Assembly: GCA_041744375.1 (NCBI GenBank) | Contig: JBGTLA010000130.1 | Span: forward strand, 16,919-80,918 | DNA: 64,000 bases | Reading direction: 5' to 3' | From: JBGTLA01 sp041744375 | GTDB lineage: Bacteria; Actinomycetota; Acidimicrobiia; Spongiisociales; ZC4RG35 | Shown here: positions 1 through 9,304 of the stretch, in pieces | Layout: each line of letters starts with the position of its first letter | How positions within the stretch are numbered: position 1 is the first letter of the stretch | Translations under genes and position numbers: made by a program | The notes under the pieces: model-generated | Seen by the model: the letters and a program-made list of their open reading frames with translations, nothing else | What the model was told of the DNA's origin: nothing | The model's database searches: none

Positions 1-665
1 CCGCCGACGCACTGTCCATGGGGGTCGCTGCCCTCAAAGTCAAAGTGGGCCTCGACCCAGCCGAGGATGTGCACAGGGTGCAGGCGGTTCGCGAGGTAGC
101 GGGCTTCGAAATACCTCTAACCGTCGACGCCAACGAGGGATGGACACTCTCTGACGCCCGAAAGGCGCTCGAGGCGCTGAACGACACCGACCTCCTGGCA
201 GTAGAACAGCCGTTGCCACGTCACGAATGGGAGGCGATGGCCGAGCTCAGAACAGAAATGTCGCCCCACTTCATCGGCGACGAGTCGATCTGGACGCAAG
301 ACGACCTCGCCGCAGCTGCTCACCACGGCAGCTTCGACGGCGTAAGCATCTATCCGGGTAAGGTCGGAAGCCTCGCCGGCACTGTCGAGCTCGCCCACCG
401 TGCCGCCCAGCTCGGACTCGAGGTGTCGTTCGGATCCAACCTGGAGTTGGGTATCGGAGCGTCCGCCTTGGCTCACACGATGGCGGCAATCCATCCCACT
501 CCTCGAGAAATCCCGAGTGACTTGATCGGTCCCCTATACTTCGAGTCGCCGCTCATCACGGACGCGAGCTTCGTCGGATGGTCAAGCTCATGCCTTCCCG
601 CCGGGTCCGGGCTGGGTGTAGAACTGGACCGCCGCGCCCTCAACCAGTACGCGTTCCAGCCGTAA
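1..665 (+). CDS. Enolase-superfamily enzyme (mandelate racemase / muconate lactonizing type), 5' partial
   Basis: The reading frame is already open at base 3, so the N-terminal capping domain lies outside the window. About 220 residues of the barrel domain remain. Visible hallmarks in order are KVKVG (the K-x-K strand with the catalytic lysine), LTVDANEGW and VEQPL (metal-binding Asp and Glu), GDESIW (third metal ligand) and GSNLELGIGASA near the C-terminus. Members of this superfamily abstract an alpha-proton from a carboxylate, acting as racemases, cycloisomerases or dehydratases. The substrate cannot be told from this fragment. It converges with the IclR gene and probably belongs to the same catabolic island. 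Confidence 0.85.
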   Translation, partial: ADALSMGVAALKVKVGLDPAEDVHRVQAVREVAGFEIPLTVDANEGWTLSDARKALEALNDTDLLAVEQPLPRHEWEAMAELRTEMSPHFIGDESIWTQDDLAAAAHHGSFDGVSIYPGKVGSLAGTVELAHRAAQLGLEVSFGSNLELGIGASALAHTMAAIHPTPREIPSDLIGPLYFESPLITDASFVGWSSSCLPAGSGLGVELDRRALNQYAFQP

Positions 666-718
666 TGAGACCAGATGCTCCGAGGCGGCGCCGAGCTGGG
701 GAAGGTTGGCGGTGAGCT

Positions 719-1495
719 CTACAACGCCTGATAGGGCTCGACTAGCTCGAGAAGTCTGGGGACGATCCGCTCCACGTCGTCGTACGTGAATCTGTGCGAT
801 GGTCCCGTGGATGACAAGGCAAGGATTGGCGCCATAGGCGCGAAACGCATGGCCACCGCCACCGCAACCGTCCCAGGACGACCCTCCTCGTTGTTGATGG
901 CGTAACGCCGCTTCTTGGTCAGCTCTACCTCTTCGACGAGCGCCTCGGCCGTCGTGACAGTGGTCGGAGTATTCGGGAGGAGATCGAGCCTCTCTACGAC
1001 CTCTGCGAGCTGTCCGTTTGGGAGAGTGGCGAGGTAAACCTTCCCCACTGCTGTGGAGTGCAACGGATCTTCGGTTCCGACCTCGCAGGTGACCTTGAGC
1101 GGCTGATAGCTATCCACCCGCCCCACCACCAGCATTCGATCGCCATGAGGAACAGACACGTGGACAGTTTCGCCGGTGAGATCTCGGAAATCTTCCGCCA
1201 ACGCCAGTGCCTTGTGGAGCTCGAGGCCCTCGATGGCGGCCTGACCGATGGAGATGAGTCGCGGACCAATGGAGTATTGAGTTCTGGAGTGATCGAGTTC
1301 GACCCAATCCAGGCTCCGCAGAGTGCTCAAGAGTCGCAGGGCATTCGACTTGTGGACGCCGATCGCTTGGGCAACGTCGTCGAGCCGGGCGGTCTCATGC
1401 TCGGCCAGATATTCGATGGCCTGAACCACTCGCTCTGCACTCTGTAACGTCGCCACGGCCCGGATCTCCTCAACGCTGAAGTTCGAAGATTTCAT
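719..1495 (-). CDS. IclR-family transcriptional regulator
   Basis: The 258-residue protein has the usual IclR length and layout. An N-terminal winged helix-turn-helix spans about residues 18-75 (AERVVQAIEYLAEHETARL, then IGVHKSNALRLLSTL), followed by a GAF-like effector domain from about 90 to 255 (GETVHVSVPHGDRMLVVGRV, HSTAVGKVYLA, GRPGTVAVAVAM). Such proteins bind DNA as dimers or tetramers and respond to a small organic ligand. It is divergent from the transporter operon at 1646, and a GTTGCG-N5-CGCAAC inverted repeat lies between them. The same repeat recurs at 9248, 10270 and 13582, so it probably controls the whole island. Confidence 0.93.
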   Translation of the reverse strand: MKSSNFSVEEIRAVATLQSAERVVQAIEYLAEHETARLDDVAQAIGVHKSNALRLLSTLRSLDWVELDHSRTQYSIGPRLISIGQAAIEGLELHKALALAEDFRDLTGETVHVSVPHGDRMLVVGRVDSYQPLKVTCEVGTEDPLHSTAVGKVYLATLPNGQLAEVVERLDLLPNTPTTVTTAEALVEEVELTKKRRYAINNEEGRPGTVAVAVAMRFAPMAPILALSSTGPSHRFTYDDVERIVPRLLELVEPYQAL

Positions 1496-1603
1496 GCTAA
1501 CCCAGAGAGGTCTGGTTCACCATCACCCCCAGGCGGGAGCACGCTCATCGATGCTGTTGACAAACGGACACCACGACTCCACAATTGCGTTCTAGTCGCT
1601 ATG

Positions 1604-1620
1604 GTTGCGGCTATCGCAAC
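1604..1620. promoter_or_regulatory. Putative IclR operator, site 1
   Basis: Perfect inverted repeat GTTGCGgctatCGCAAC, with 6-bp arms and a 5-bp spacer. It lies 25 bp before the start of the binding-protein gene at 1646 and about 110 bp from the start of the divergent IclR gene. The same arms and spacing recur three more times in front of island genes. That IclR binds it is inference from position and recurrence. Confidence 0.7.
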
Positions 1621-1645
1621 GGGACTTCCTCAGGGAGGAACAAGG

Positions 1646-2809
1646 ATGAATCGACGAACACTTGCAATATTGACGGGCCTAACCCTCATTCTCGCTGCCT
1701 GCGGCGGGGATGCGGCGACAACCACCACCGCAGGAGATACGGCCACCACGGCCGCAGCAGCCGACCCCACCACGACGACCGCAGGGGACACCACCGGAGC
1801 TACCGCATGTGACGGGGTGACACTCACCTTCATTGGTCTTGCCGGAGAGGAAGGCGAAGCTGAGCTCGCCGACTGGCGCGCCGAGAACAACGTCGCCCTG
1901 GAAGGCAGCTGGCCGGGAGACTGGACCCAACTCATATCTGCCATCCTCGTGGGACAGGAGTTCGATCTAGCCACCATTCCATACCACCAGGGCCAGCGCA
2001 TGATCGCTTCTGGAATCCTTCAGCCCCTCGACACGAGCAGGCTCAGCCACTGGGACGACATGGTCCCCGGGCTGCGTGAGCACCCGTCCCTGCGTGATCC
2101 CGACGGGAACGTGTACGGAGCGCCCATCGCATGGGGTGACGGACCCTACGTGTACCACCCGGAGAGGGCACCCAACCCCCCGGCTTCGATAATGGACCTG
2201 GCAGAACCCGAGTGGGCCAATCGGTTCGTGATGTTCGATTCGCCCGATCAGCTCGTTTACCTGGTGGCACTCAACAAGGGGTTCTCCGAGGTTCCGCTGC
2301 TCACCCCCGAACAGCTGGAAGAGGTAGGCGAAGACGTGGCACGGATCGTTGCCAATGCCGCCGCCTTCAATACTGGGTACCAGGACGCCACCGACCGCCT
2401 CGTCGCCGGTGACATCGACCTGGCGTTGGGAGGCTGGCAGGCGATGCTCACCTGGGCCGCCGAAGATGGGGTCACCCTCGACTTCGGGTACTTCGACGAG
2501 TCGCCCGGCGGCTGGTGGGACGGCCTGGCCATCCCGTCTACCGCCGCCAACGTCGACTGCGCCTACGAGTACATCGACCTGATGCTGTCGCCCGAGGTCA
2601 ACGCCGAAGTAGGCACCAACCTCATATCGGCCGTGGTCAACACCAACTCGATCGACAAGGTCGGCCCCGAGGCTGACATCTACGAGTACGATATCGTCAT
2701 GGGCGTCGGCGAGAGGATGTTCGAGAGCACCACGCCACCCGAGGAGGTTCCCGACGGATATGCGTCGTATCAAGACTGGATCGACCTCTGGGCCGCCATC
2801 AAGTCCTGA
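1646..2809 (+). CDS. ABC transporter substrate-binding lipoprotein (spermidine/putrescine PotD type)
   Basis: The start at 1646 follows a purine-rich GGGAGGAACAAGG and opens a clean lipoprotein signal, MNRRTLAILTGLTLILAACG, with the lipobox cysteine at about residue 19. A Thr/Ala-rich linker (about residues 22-50) follows, then a periplasmic-binding fold of the extracellular solute-binding class used by polyamine-type importers. The protein is 387 residues long. It should sit on the outer face of the membrane and deliver substrate to the permeases at 2837 and 3733. The class binds polyamines, but relatives bind other cations and small organics, so the ligand is open; the amidases downstream suggest a nitrogen compound. 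Confidence 0.88.
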   Translation: MNRRTLAILTGLTLILAACGGDAATTTTAGDTATTAAAADPTTTTAGDTTGATACDGVTLTFIGLAGEEGEAELADWRAENNVALEGSWPGDWTQLISAILVGQEFDLATIPYHQGQRMIASGILQPLDTSRLSHWDDMVPGLREHPSLRDPDGNVYGAPIAWGDGPYVYHPERAPNPPASIMDLAEPEWANRFVMFDSPDQLVYLVALNKGFSEVPLLTPEQLEEVGEDVARIVANAAAFNTGYQDATDRLVAGDIDLALGGWQAMLTWAAEDGVTLDFGYFDESPGGWWDGLAIPSTAANVDCAYEYIDLMLSPEVNAEVGTNLISAVVNTNSIDKVGPEADIYEYDIVMGVGERMFESTTPPEEVPDGYASYQDWIDLWAAIKS

Positions 2810-2836
2810 CGACTGACGCTTCCAAAACCTGACGAG

Positions 2837-3736
2837 ATGACATCGACCACTACGACTGCGCCCGCCTCCACGGCGGGCGCAGTCGCACGTCGCCGGCGCG
2901 CCAGGTGGACCACCGTTTCCCAGTTCGCTCCCGCAACCGGCTACTTCCTTGCCTTGTTCGCGGCCCCAGTGCTGCTCTTGGTCGTGTACAGCTTTTTCTC
3001 GGTTCGCAACTTCCGTCCGGTTCCCGAACTGACACTGTCCAACTACGTTGAAGCCCTGACCAGTCCAGTCTTCCGCTCGTATTTCCTGCGGACCTTCCGG
3101 ATTGCGGCAATCGTGTCGGGAATCGTCGTATTGGTCAGCTTCCCCTTCACCTATGCCATCACCTTCGTGTTCGGACGTCGGCGTCAGCTGCTCTACTTCC
3201 TGGTGCTAGTCAGCCTCTTTGGTGGCTACCTCGTCCGCATATACGCCTGGAGAAACATCCTCGGCCGAGAAGGTGTCCTCAACCAGAGCCTGCTGTGGGG
3301 AGGGTTGATCGAATCTCCCATCGGCTTCTTCTTGAACAGCCAGTTTGCGATTGTCCTGGCCCTGGTGAACTTCTTGATCCCGATGGGCGTCCTACCGCTC
3401 TACTCTTCGATGCAGAACATCTCGGGTAGCCTCATCGAGGCGGCAAGAGACCTCGGATCGAGCCGATTCACCGCGGCCGTCAAGATCGTCCTTCCGCTCA
3501 GCATGCGCGGTGTTCGAGCCGCACTCGGCTTCACCTTCATCGCCGCTGCCGCGGAGTGGGTCACCCCCTCCTTGCTGGGCGGGACCGGTGATCAGATGAT
3601 CGGCAACCAAATAGCTTTCCAGTTCGGGGGGGGTCTCAACTGGCCATTGGGAGCGGCGCTTGCCATCACGCTGGTGGCGGCGATGATCGTCATCCTGTCA
3701 GTGATCATGGCCCTCCTCAGGAGGCTGGCACGATGA
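2837..3736 (+). CDS. ABC transporter permease (PotB type)
   Basis: A 299-residue inner-membrane protein with a basic N-terminal tail (ARRRRARW) and about six hydrophobic segments, the first being GYFLALFAAPVLLLVVYSFF. The ATPase-docking EAA loop is visible as EAARDLGSSRFTAAVKIVLP near residue 200, typical of the first permease in spermidine/putrescine-type systems. It follows the binding protein by 27 bp and overlaps the next permease by four bases (ATGA), so they are one operon. It should form a heterodimer with the product of the gene at 3733. Confidence 0.92.
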   Translation: MTSTTTTAPASTAGAVARRRRARWTTVSQFAPATGYFLALFAAPVLLLVVYSFFSVRNFRPVPELTLSNYVEALTSPVFRSYFLRTFRIAAIVSGIVVLVSFPFTYAITFVFGRRRQLLYFLVLVSLFGGYLVRIYAWRNILGREGVLNQSLLWGGLIESPIGFFLNSQFAIVLALVNFLIPMGVLPLYSSMQNISGSLIEAARDLGSSRFTAAVKIVLPLSMRGVRAALGFTFIAAAAEWVTPSLLGGTGDQMIGNQIAFQFGGGLNWPLGAALAITLVAAMIVILSVIMALLRRLAR

Positions 3737-4521
3737 GACGCCGCGCCAAGCCGAGAGCCTTCTGGTCGGGTTTGTACGTGGCCACCATGCTGGCGTTTCT
3801 CTTTCTCCCCCTGGCCATCATGGTGGCGTTCTCGCTCCATTCCTCTCCGCGCATGAGCCTGCCATTCGAGGGTTTGTCGACCCGATGGTACGAGGAGATC
3901 GCCGGGGATGTCCTTGTGGTGCGGGCATTCGTGCGTTCGGCTATAGCCGCCGCCGTCACCGGTATCGCAACCGGTGTGTTGGGCCTAGCAGCAGCCTTGG
4001 GACTCGTGCGGCTGCGGCCACGAGCTCGAGCCGCCGTCCTTGTCGTTGCCCTCATACCCCTGGCCTTCCCTCACCTCCTCTACGCCATCGGTCTCGCTTC
4101 GTTCTACAACGAGGCAGACGTCGGGTTTTCCTTGCGGGCCACGATCGCCGGCCATGTCGTGGTGGCCCTTCCTTTCGTCTTCTTGGTTCTCGGTGCTGCC
4201 CTCGACCGATTCCGCTTCTCCCTTCTCGAGGCTGCTGCCGACCTGGGAGCCAGTCAGGTGAAGGCATTTTGGACGATCACACTTCCCATCATTCTTCCGG
4301 CCGTGTTGGGGGCGATGCTCTTGTCCATGGCCATTTCGATAGACGAGTTCGCAATCGCCTTCTTCACAGCCGGCCAAGAAAAGACGCTTCCGCTGTTGAT
4401 GTACGGACGAATCAACCAGGGAATCGATCCCACTCTCAATGCGATCGGGACGGTGCTGCTCTTGACGACGACCAGCTTGGCGTTCCTGTCGGCCCGCAAG
4501 ACCACATTGGAGGCGGCGTGA
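3733..4521 (+). CDS. ABC transporter permease (PotC type)
   Basis: A 262-residue membrane protein with about six transmembrane segments and the EAA motif EAAADLGASQVKAFWTITLP near residue 165. The later SIDEFAIAFFTAG segment is characteristic of PotC-like permeases. Its start overlaps the stop of the previous permease (ATGA) and its stop overlaps the GTG of the ATPase gene (GTGA), so translation of the three is probably coupled. It pairs with the 2837 product to form the translocation pore. Confidence 0.92.
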   Translation: MRRRAKPRAFWSGLYVATMLAFLFLPLAIMVAFSLHSSPRMSLPFEGLSTRWYEEIAGDVLVVRAFVRSAIAAAVTGIATGVLGLAAALGLVRLRPRARAAVLVVALIPLAFPHLLYAIGLASFYNEADVGFSLRATIAGHVVVALPFVFLVLGAALDRFRFSLLEAAADLGASQVKAFWTITLPIILPAVLGAMLLSMAISIDEFAIAFFTAGQEKTLPLLMYGRINQGIDPTLNAIGTVLLLTTTSLAFLSARKTTLEAA

Positions 4522-5666
4522 CCCAACCACAACAGACACCGGCCATCACTCTCGGCGGCTTGTCGAAGAACTACGGCCGAGTCCGAGCTGTCATCGACGT
4601 CGACCTGCAGATAGCGGAGGGCGAGTTCTTCTCCTTGCTCGGTCCCAGTGGATGTGGCAAGACGACGACACTACGCATGATGGCCGGGTTCGAGTTCCCC
4701 GACACCGGCAGCATCCATCTCCGCGGTGAAGATGTCACGTGGATTCCACCCAACCGGCGAGCAGTGAACATGGTCTTTCAGCGCTACGAGCTCTTCCCCC
4801 ACATGACCGTGTTCGAGAACGTTGCCTACGGACTGAAACTCAAGAAGGTACCCAAGGCCGAGACCCGGCAACGTGCCATGGAAATGCTCGAGATCGTTGG
4901 GGTCGGATCCTTGGGCGAACGGGGAGCTGACCAGTTGTCGGGGGGTCAGCAGCAACGAGTGGCGCTCGCCCGGGCTCTGGTCAACCGGCCGACCGTTCTC
5001 CTTCTCGACGAACCACTCAGCGCCTTGGACGTGAAGCTCCGAAAGAGGATGCAGCTCGAGCTGAAATCGATCCAAGAGGAGCTGGGCACCACCTTCGTCT
5101 ACGTCACCCACGACCAGGAGGAGGCGTTGTTGATGTCGGATCGAATTGGCATCATGAGCGAAGGGCGACTGCTGCAGGTCGGGACCCCACGCGAGATCTA
5201 CGAGAGACCCGTCGATACGTTCGTGGCGGATTTCGTCGGGACTCTCAACGACTTCGAGTTTCGCGTTGAGCGGATCGAGGGCCCGTGGGCTGTCATGGAC
5301 CCAGCACCGGGACACACGGTACGGATCATGACCGATACCCAGCATCGACCCGGGGAGACGTTCCGGGCGGCGGTCCGGCCCGAGAAGGTCAGCATCGCGT
5401 CCGGCTCCGCCGGAGAGGGGAGCTCGCTGCCGGGAAAGGTGACAGACACCATCTATCTCGGTCCCACCACTCAGTACCTCATCGCGACACCTCTCGGCGA
5501 GATGGTGGCTCAGGCAGTGAGCGACACCATTCAAGCCAGTGTGTCTCCGGGCGAGGAAGTGGTCGTGAGTTGGGCACCCGAAGCGGCGTTCGTACTAGGA
5601 ACCAATGAATCCACCCCGGTCTCAGAAGACATCGATCCGGCTTCGTCTCGGGAATCGGGCTCATGA
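4518..5666 (+). CDS. ABC transporter ATPase (PotA type)
   Basis: The GTG at 4518 overlaps the preceding stop, giving 382 residues, usual for PotA-like ATPases. Motifs run in order: Walker A GPSGCGKTTT, Q-loop FQRYELFPHMT, signature LSGGQQQR, Walker B VLLLDEPLSALD and switch histidine THDQEEA. The C-terminal third (from about residue 245) is the TOBE-type regulatory region. It energises the importer formed with the two upstream permeases. The frame stays open well upstream of 4518, but that stretch lies inside the permease gene and is not coding in this frame. Confidence 0.93.
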   Translation: MTQPQQTPAITLGGLSKNYGRVRAVIDVDLQIAEGEFFSLLGPSGCGKTTTLRMMAGFEFPDTGSIHLRGEDVTWIPPNRRAVNMVFQRYELFPHMTVFENVAYGLKLKKVPKAETRQRAMEMLEIVGVGSLGERGADQLSGGQQQRVALARALVNRPTVLLLDEPLSALDVKLRKRMQLELKSIQEELGTTFVYVTHDQEEALLMSDRIGIMSEGRLLQVGTPREIYERPVDTFVADFVGTLNDFEFRVERIEGPWAVMDPAPGHTVRIMTDTQHRPGETFRAAVRPEKVSIASGSAGEGSSLPGKVTDTIYLGPTTQYLIATPLGEMVAQAVSDTIQASVSPGEEVVVSWAPEAAFVLGTNESTPVSEDIDPASSRESGS

Positions 5667-5757
5667 CTCCATATGAGACGAGCCGACAACAGGACCCCCC
5701 CTGGGCCACCTGCCCAACGGGGATTCCCTCGAGCCGTACCAGACAATCGGGCCTCTC

Positions 5758-6699
5758 ATGACAGCAGACGTGACAATCGTCAACCGAGATCGCGTGGCGT
5801 ACGCCTTCGATTCCGCCCTCGAACCCGTTGCAGCCGTCGAACCTCCGGCCCGCCTCGAAGTGGCAACACATGATGCCCGAGCGGGGGCGCTCCTCGACCG
5901 CCAATACGCCAGCCCCTACGACCTTCCACTTCCCACCGCCGACAAGAGCAACCCGATCACGGGACCCATAGATGTGATAGGTGCCGAGGTGGGAGACGCT
6001 TTGATCGTCGACATCGCCGCCATCAACCTCGACGCGGTCGGGTGGTGCGGAGGGCATGCCTACGTGGGACCAACCCGACCCGGCTTCATCAAGCGACCGA
6101 TAGGGAGGACATGTCGGGTCATCGACGATCACATCGAATTCGGAAGCGATCTGATGATCCCCATCTCCCCCATGATCGGCTGCCTCGGCACGGCTCCCGC
6201 AGGAACGGGCGTATCCACCGCCCTGGCGGGTCGACACGGGGGCAACATGGACCAGCGAGTCGTGACTGTCGGTGCTCGGGTATACCTTCCGGTGTCTGTT
6301 CCGGGCGGACGACTGTTCGTCGGCGACGTGCACGCCGCCCAAGGTGATGGCGAGCTGTCAGGGGTGGCATTGGAGATCGGCGCTCAGGTTGAACTGGTCG
6401 TAGGGGTCGCCTCGGGGCTCTCGCTCGATTGGCCGTGGGTAGCTCTCGGCGATCGGATCATGATCCTCACATCAGGTCCCACATTCGAAGAGGCTCGAGC
6501 CGAGGCCGTCGAAACGATGATCCGCGCCTTCGAACAGGTCCTCGGCATCGAACCGGCCGATGCTCTGGGTTTGCTGTCGCTCGTTGGCGACCTCCGCGTT
6601 GGCCAGGCATACGGTGCCGCCGATGTGACGTTGAGACTCGAGATACCGGCTTCACTCGGCGTGTCCCCAGTCGGATTCGACGGAAAGGCGAGACCTTGA
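5758..6699 (+). CDS. Acetamidase/formamidase family protein
   Basis: The 313-residue protein shows the family signatures: ISPMIGCLGTAPAG, then GRHGGNMDQRVV (the conserved HGGN-D motif), LPVSVPGGRLFVGDVHAAQG and DGELSGVALE. Known members hydrolyse formamide or short amides to ammonia and the acid using a metal centre. It starts 91 bp after the ATPase gene with no strong ribosome-binding site in front of ATG 5758, so the exact start is uncertain. The following amidohydrolase start overlaps its stop. In context it would release ammonia from the imported amide or a breakdown product. Confidence 0.88.
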   Translation: MTADVTIVNRDRVAYAFDSALEPVAAVEPPARLEVATHDARAGALLDRQYASPYDLPLPTADKSNPITGPIDVIGAEVGDALIVDIAAINLDAVGWCGGHAYVGPTRPGFIKRPIGRTCRVIDDHIEFGSDLMIPISPMIGCLGTAPAGTGVSTALAGRHGGNMDQRVVTVGARVYLPVSVPGGRLFVGDVHAAQGDGELSGVALEIGAQVELVVGVASGLSLDWPWVALGDRIMILTSGPTFEEARAEAVETMIRAFEQVLGIEPADALGLLSLVGDLRVGQAYGAADVTLRLEIPASLGVSPVGFDGKARP

Positions 6700-7586
6700 T
6701 CGTCGATGTCCACACGCACCTCGGGTGGTACCCCGAACACATCTCCGAAGAATTCGCCGCTGAGGCCCTCGCCTCCAAGAAGGTGAAGCTCGCCATGTCG
6801 GGAGGGAAAGCCAACGCCGCCTCCCTCGACCTGCACTCATACGACTCCACCCCGGATCAGCACTGGGACGCCACGCAGACAGCAGACAAGACGGTGGTGT
6901 TCGGGCTGCAGGCCAAGGCGGTCGGCTACTGGGTCCCCAACGACATCGTGGCTTCCTATGTGGCCGAACATCCCGACCGTCTCCTCGGATGGGCTTCCGT
7001 GGATCCATCCGACCCGTCATGCATCGATGAGCTCGAACGGTGCTACCACGACCTCGGCCTCCGCGGGCTGAAACTAGGCCCCGCCTATCAGCACTTCGAC
7101 CCAACAGGCTCCACACCCCGCCCGCTCCTCGCCGCCTGCCAAGCTCTCGGTATCCCTGTCATCTGGCATCAAGGGACCACCTTCCCCAGTCGCGCAAGGC
7201 TCGCCTGGGCCAATCCCCTTCAACTCGAGGACGTGGCGATGGCGTTTCCCGACCTGCCGATGATCGTCGCCCACCTGGGTCACCCTTGGGAGACGGACCT
7301 CATCGTCCTCATGCGCAAAGCTCCCAACCTCTACGCCGACATCTCAGCTGTGCACTACCGCCCGTGGCGCTACTGGCAGGCGATGGTCACCGCCATGGAG
7401 TACGGAGTAACCGACAAGTTGCTGCTGGCTTCAGATTTTCCTTCGGGAACGATCGACCATGTGATCGACGGTCTTCGTGGGGTCAACGATCCGGTGGAGA
7501 ACACCCGCCTGCCTAAGGTGCCGGCCGAGGTCCAAGACCGGATCATTCATGAGAACTGGAAGCCGCTCTTCCCGGACTGGGCGTAG
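6696..7586 (+). CDS. Amidohydrolase, TIM-barrel (Amidohydro_2 type)
   Basis: The start is TTG at 6696, overlapping the stop of the amidase gene (TTGA). It gives a 296-residue protein that begins directly with the metal-binding LIVDVHTHLGW (H-x-H). Later motifs are LGLRGLKLGPAYQHF, IWHQGTTF, VAHLGHPWETD and LLASDFPSG, which supply further histidines and the catalytic aspartate. The family includes ACMSD-like decarboxylases and lactone or amide hydrolases. Overlap with the formamidase gene implies coupled expression and a joint step in the pathway. The substrate is unknown. Confidence 0.88.
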   Translation: MIVDVHTHLGWYPEHISEEFAAEALASKKVKLAMSGGKANAASLDLHSYDSTPDQHWDATQTADKTVVFGLQAKAVGYWVPNDIVASYVAEHPDRLLGWASVDPSDPSCIDELERCYHDLGLRGLKLGPAYQHFDPTGSTPRPLLAACQALGIPVIWHQGTTFPSRARLAWANPLQLEDVAMAFPDLPMIVAHLGHPWETDLIVLMRKAPNLYADISAVHYRPWRYWQAMVTAMEYGVTDKLLLASDFPSGTIDHVIDGLRGVNDPVENTRLPKVPAEVQDRIIHENWKPLFPDWA

Positions 7587-7601
7587 CCGGGACGGCACCT
7601 T

Positions 7602-9188
7602 TCACGGGGCAAGGAAACGGCTCAACACGTTCGCCGTCACACGGGATACGTCAGAATCGACAGCTATCGAGCAGGTGTACGAGATGGAGCCCACCGTGAA
7701 CACCTCCCCACCGGAAGGAAACTCGATGTGCAGCATCTCGGCTCCTCCGTCGTCCGGGTTGGTTCCTTTGGCGAGCAGTTTGGCCTGGGGCGGTGTGGAC
7801 GGGGTTCTCTTGTCGGTCTCGTGACCGGAAGCTCCGCCTATGGCGCGACGATCCAAAGAAACCGACCCGAACAGGTCCCCTGCGCCGAGGCTGGTTCCCG
7901 CGAACGCCCAATGTTGTGGCTCCAACACGCGATAGGGGGCGCCAGTCTCGTATCCGCTCATGGTGGTCGTGGTCCCAAGCAGTGACGCCTCCGACTCGCC
8001 TCGCATCCCAAAACGGCTCTCGTAGTCCGGGCCTCGATCGTGATAGTTCTCGTTCATCACCCTCATCCGATCATCGGGTAGGAGTTCGACCTCGCAATTG
8101 ATTCCGTTTCCGCCCAGGTACATCAGCTTCCCGCCGTCATCGACGACCCAGCTCTTCAGCCGGTCATACATCGAGCGGGTCCAATACTCGGGGTGGGTAC
8201 TGATGATGAGGACTCTGTATCGGTGAAGGTCCATGACTCCGGCATCGAACTGGGTCTCGGCGTACAGGTCATGCCCGAACCCCTCCCTTTCGAGCCACCC
8301 GAGCAGCCTCCACTCCGCCGGCGCCACGTGCTCAACCCCGCGAGTGATCATCGGGTCGGTGATCAGTTCATCTTCCAGCGTCGAGTTGAGAGGCTCGGGC
8401 CGATCGAACGACAACGGCTCGTAAGAAGCCGCGTCCCATGGCTGTTGAGCTGGATCGCTGAACCACACGTCTTCTTGGCGGGCATTGACGGTGGGCGTGG
8501 CAGGCAGTTTCTTGGCAGCAACGTAGTTGCTTCTCCCTCCGAAATCGTTGTAGGCGTTCCAGGTGATGTTGGAAGCAAGCACCGCTGTCGGAGCCGTCGG
8601 CCGTTCGGGGGCCACCACCCAGGGAAACGAGAAGAACCTCCCCTCGTCGTCACCCACGTGGACGTAGTACAGACCTGATTCCGGAGCGACGAGTCGAGTT
8701 CGGGGATCGAACGACGGAAACAGGTAGCCGTGCTCGTTCCACGCCACACCGTCCCGAGCGACGTCGCTGTCAGGAAGTATCTGGCGGATCGACCCGCCAG
8801 GATGATCGTCGAACCAACCCAGGTCAGCTACGAGCTGGCGCTCCCATCCATATCGCCACAGCGAGGCGTGGTAACGAGCGCCGGCATGGATACGAACCTC
8901 TGCCGTATCACCCGTTTGTACGGCCTTGGGCCACATGTACCCGTAGGGACCATCTGACAGGAGCCGCAGGCGGTGCACCGAGCCGTCACCTACCTCCAAG
9001 CGGACACGCTTGCGACCGTATCCCAACTTGGCCACCACGACGTCGTACGCCCCGGGCTCCATGTCGCCATGGATGGCTCCCGATGGACAAGACCTCAGTA
9101 CCAGGGATCGGCCATCCGCACCGGTGAACTCCACGGCCGCATCATGCACGGCCATATCCCATTCATCGCTCACGTATCCAACCAGCAT
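7602..9188 (-). CDS. N,N-dimethylformamidase large-subunit-like protein
   Basis: ATG 9188 is preceded by AGAGG at good spacing and gives 528 residues; the frame is open further upstream but without family-like sequence. The C-terminal two-thirds carries hallmarks I associate with the dimethylformamidase beta-subunit domain: SNITWNAYNDFGGRSNY, STHPEYWTRSMYDRLKSWV and GGKLMYLGGNGINCEVE. The N-terminal part (to about residue 150) looks like a beta-sandwich accessory domain. Known enzymes of this type hydrolyse N-substituted formamides with an iron centre. No small-subunit gene was seen nearby. It is transcribed towards the transporter operon, with its promoter next to an IclR-type repeat at 9248. 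Confidence 0.8.
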   Translation of the reverse strand: MLVGYVSDEWDMAVHDAAVEFTGADGRSLVLRSCPSGAIHGDMEPGAYDVVVAKLGYGRKRVRLEVGDGSVHRLRLLSDGPYGYMWPKAVQTGDTAEVRIHAGARYHASLWRYGWERQLVADLGWFDDHPGGSIRQILPDSDVARDGVAWNEHGYLFPSFDPRTRLVAPESGLYYVHVGDDEGRFFSFPWVVAPERPTAPTAVLASNITWNAYNDFGGRSNYVAAKKLPATPTVNARQEDVWFSDPAQQPWDAASYEPLSFDRPEPLNSTLEDELITDPMITRGVEHVAPAEWRLLGWLEREGFGHDLYAETQFDAGVMDLHRYRVLIISTHPEYWTRSMYDRLKSWVVDDGGKLMYLGGNGINCEVELLPDDRMRVMNENYHDRGPDYESRFGMRGESEASLLGTTTTMSGYETGAPYRVLEPQHWAFAGTSLGAGDLFGSVSLDRRAIGGASGHETDKRTPSTPPQAKLLAKGTNPDDGGAEMLHIEFPSGGEVFTVGSISYTCSIAVDSDVSRVTANVLSRFLAP

Positions 9189-9247
9189 CGGATCTACCTC
9201 TGACTCTCGGCTCGCTCGACTCGACCTTAGCGCTAGCAACGACGGAT

Positions 9248-9266
9248 GGTTGCGCTCACCGCAACC
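9248..9266. promoter_or_regulatory. Putative IclR operator, site 2
   Basis: Perfect inverted repeat GGTTGCGctcacCGCAACC with 7-bp arms and 5-bp spacer. It lies in the 116-bp gap between two divergent genes (start 9188 on minus, start 9305 on plus), so one bound regulator could control both. Confidence 0.72.
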
Positions 9267-9304
9267 TGTCACTCGCAGGGCGCACCAGGTAGTAGATTCG
9301 TTCA

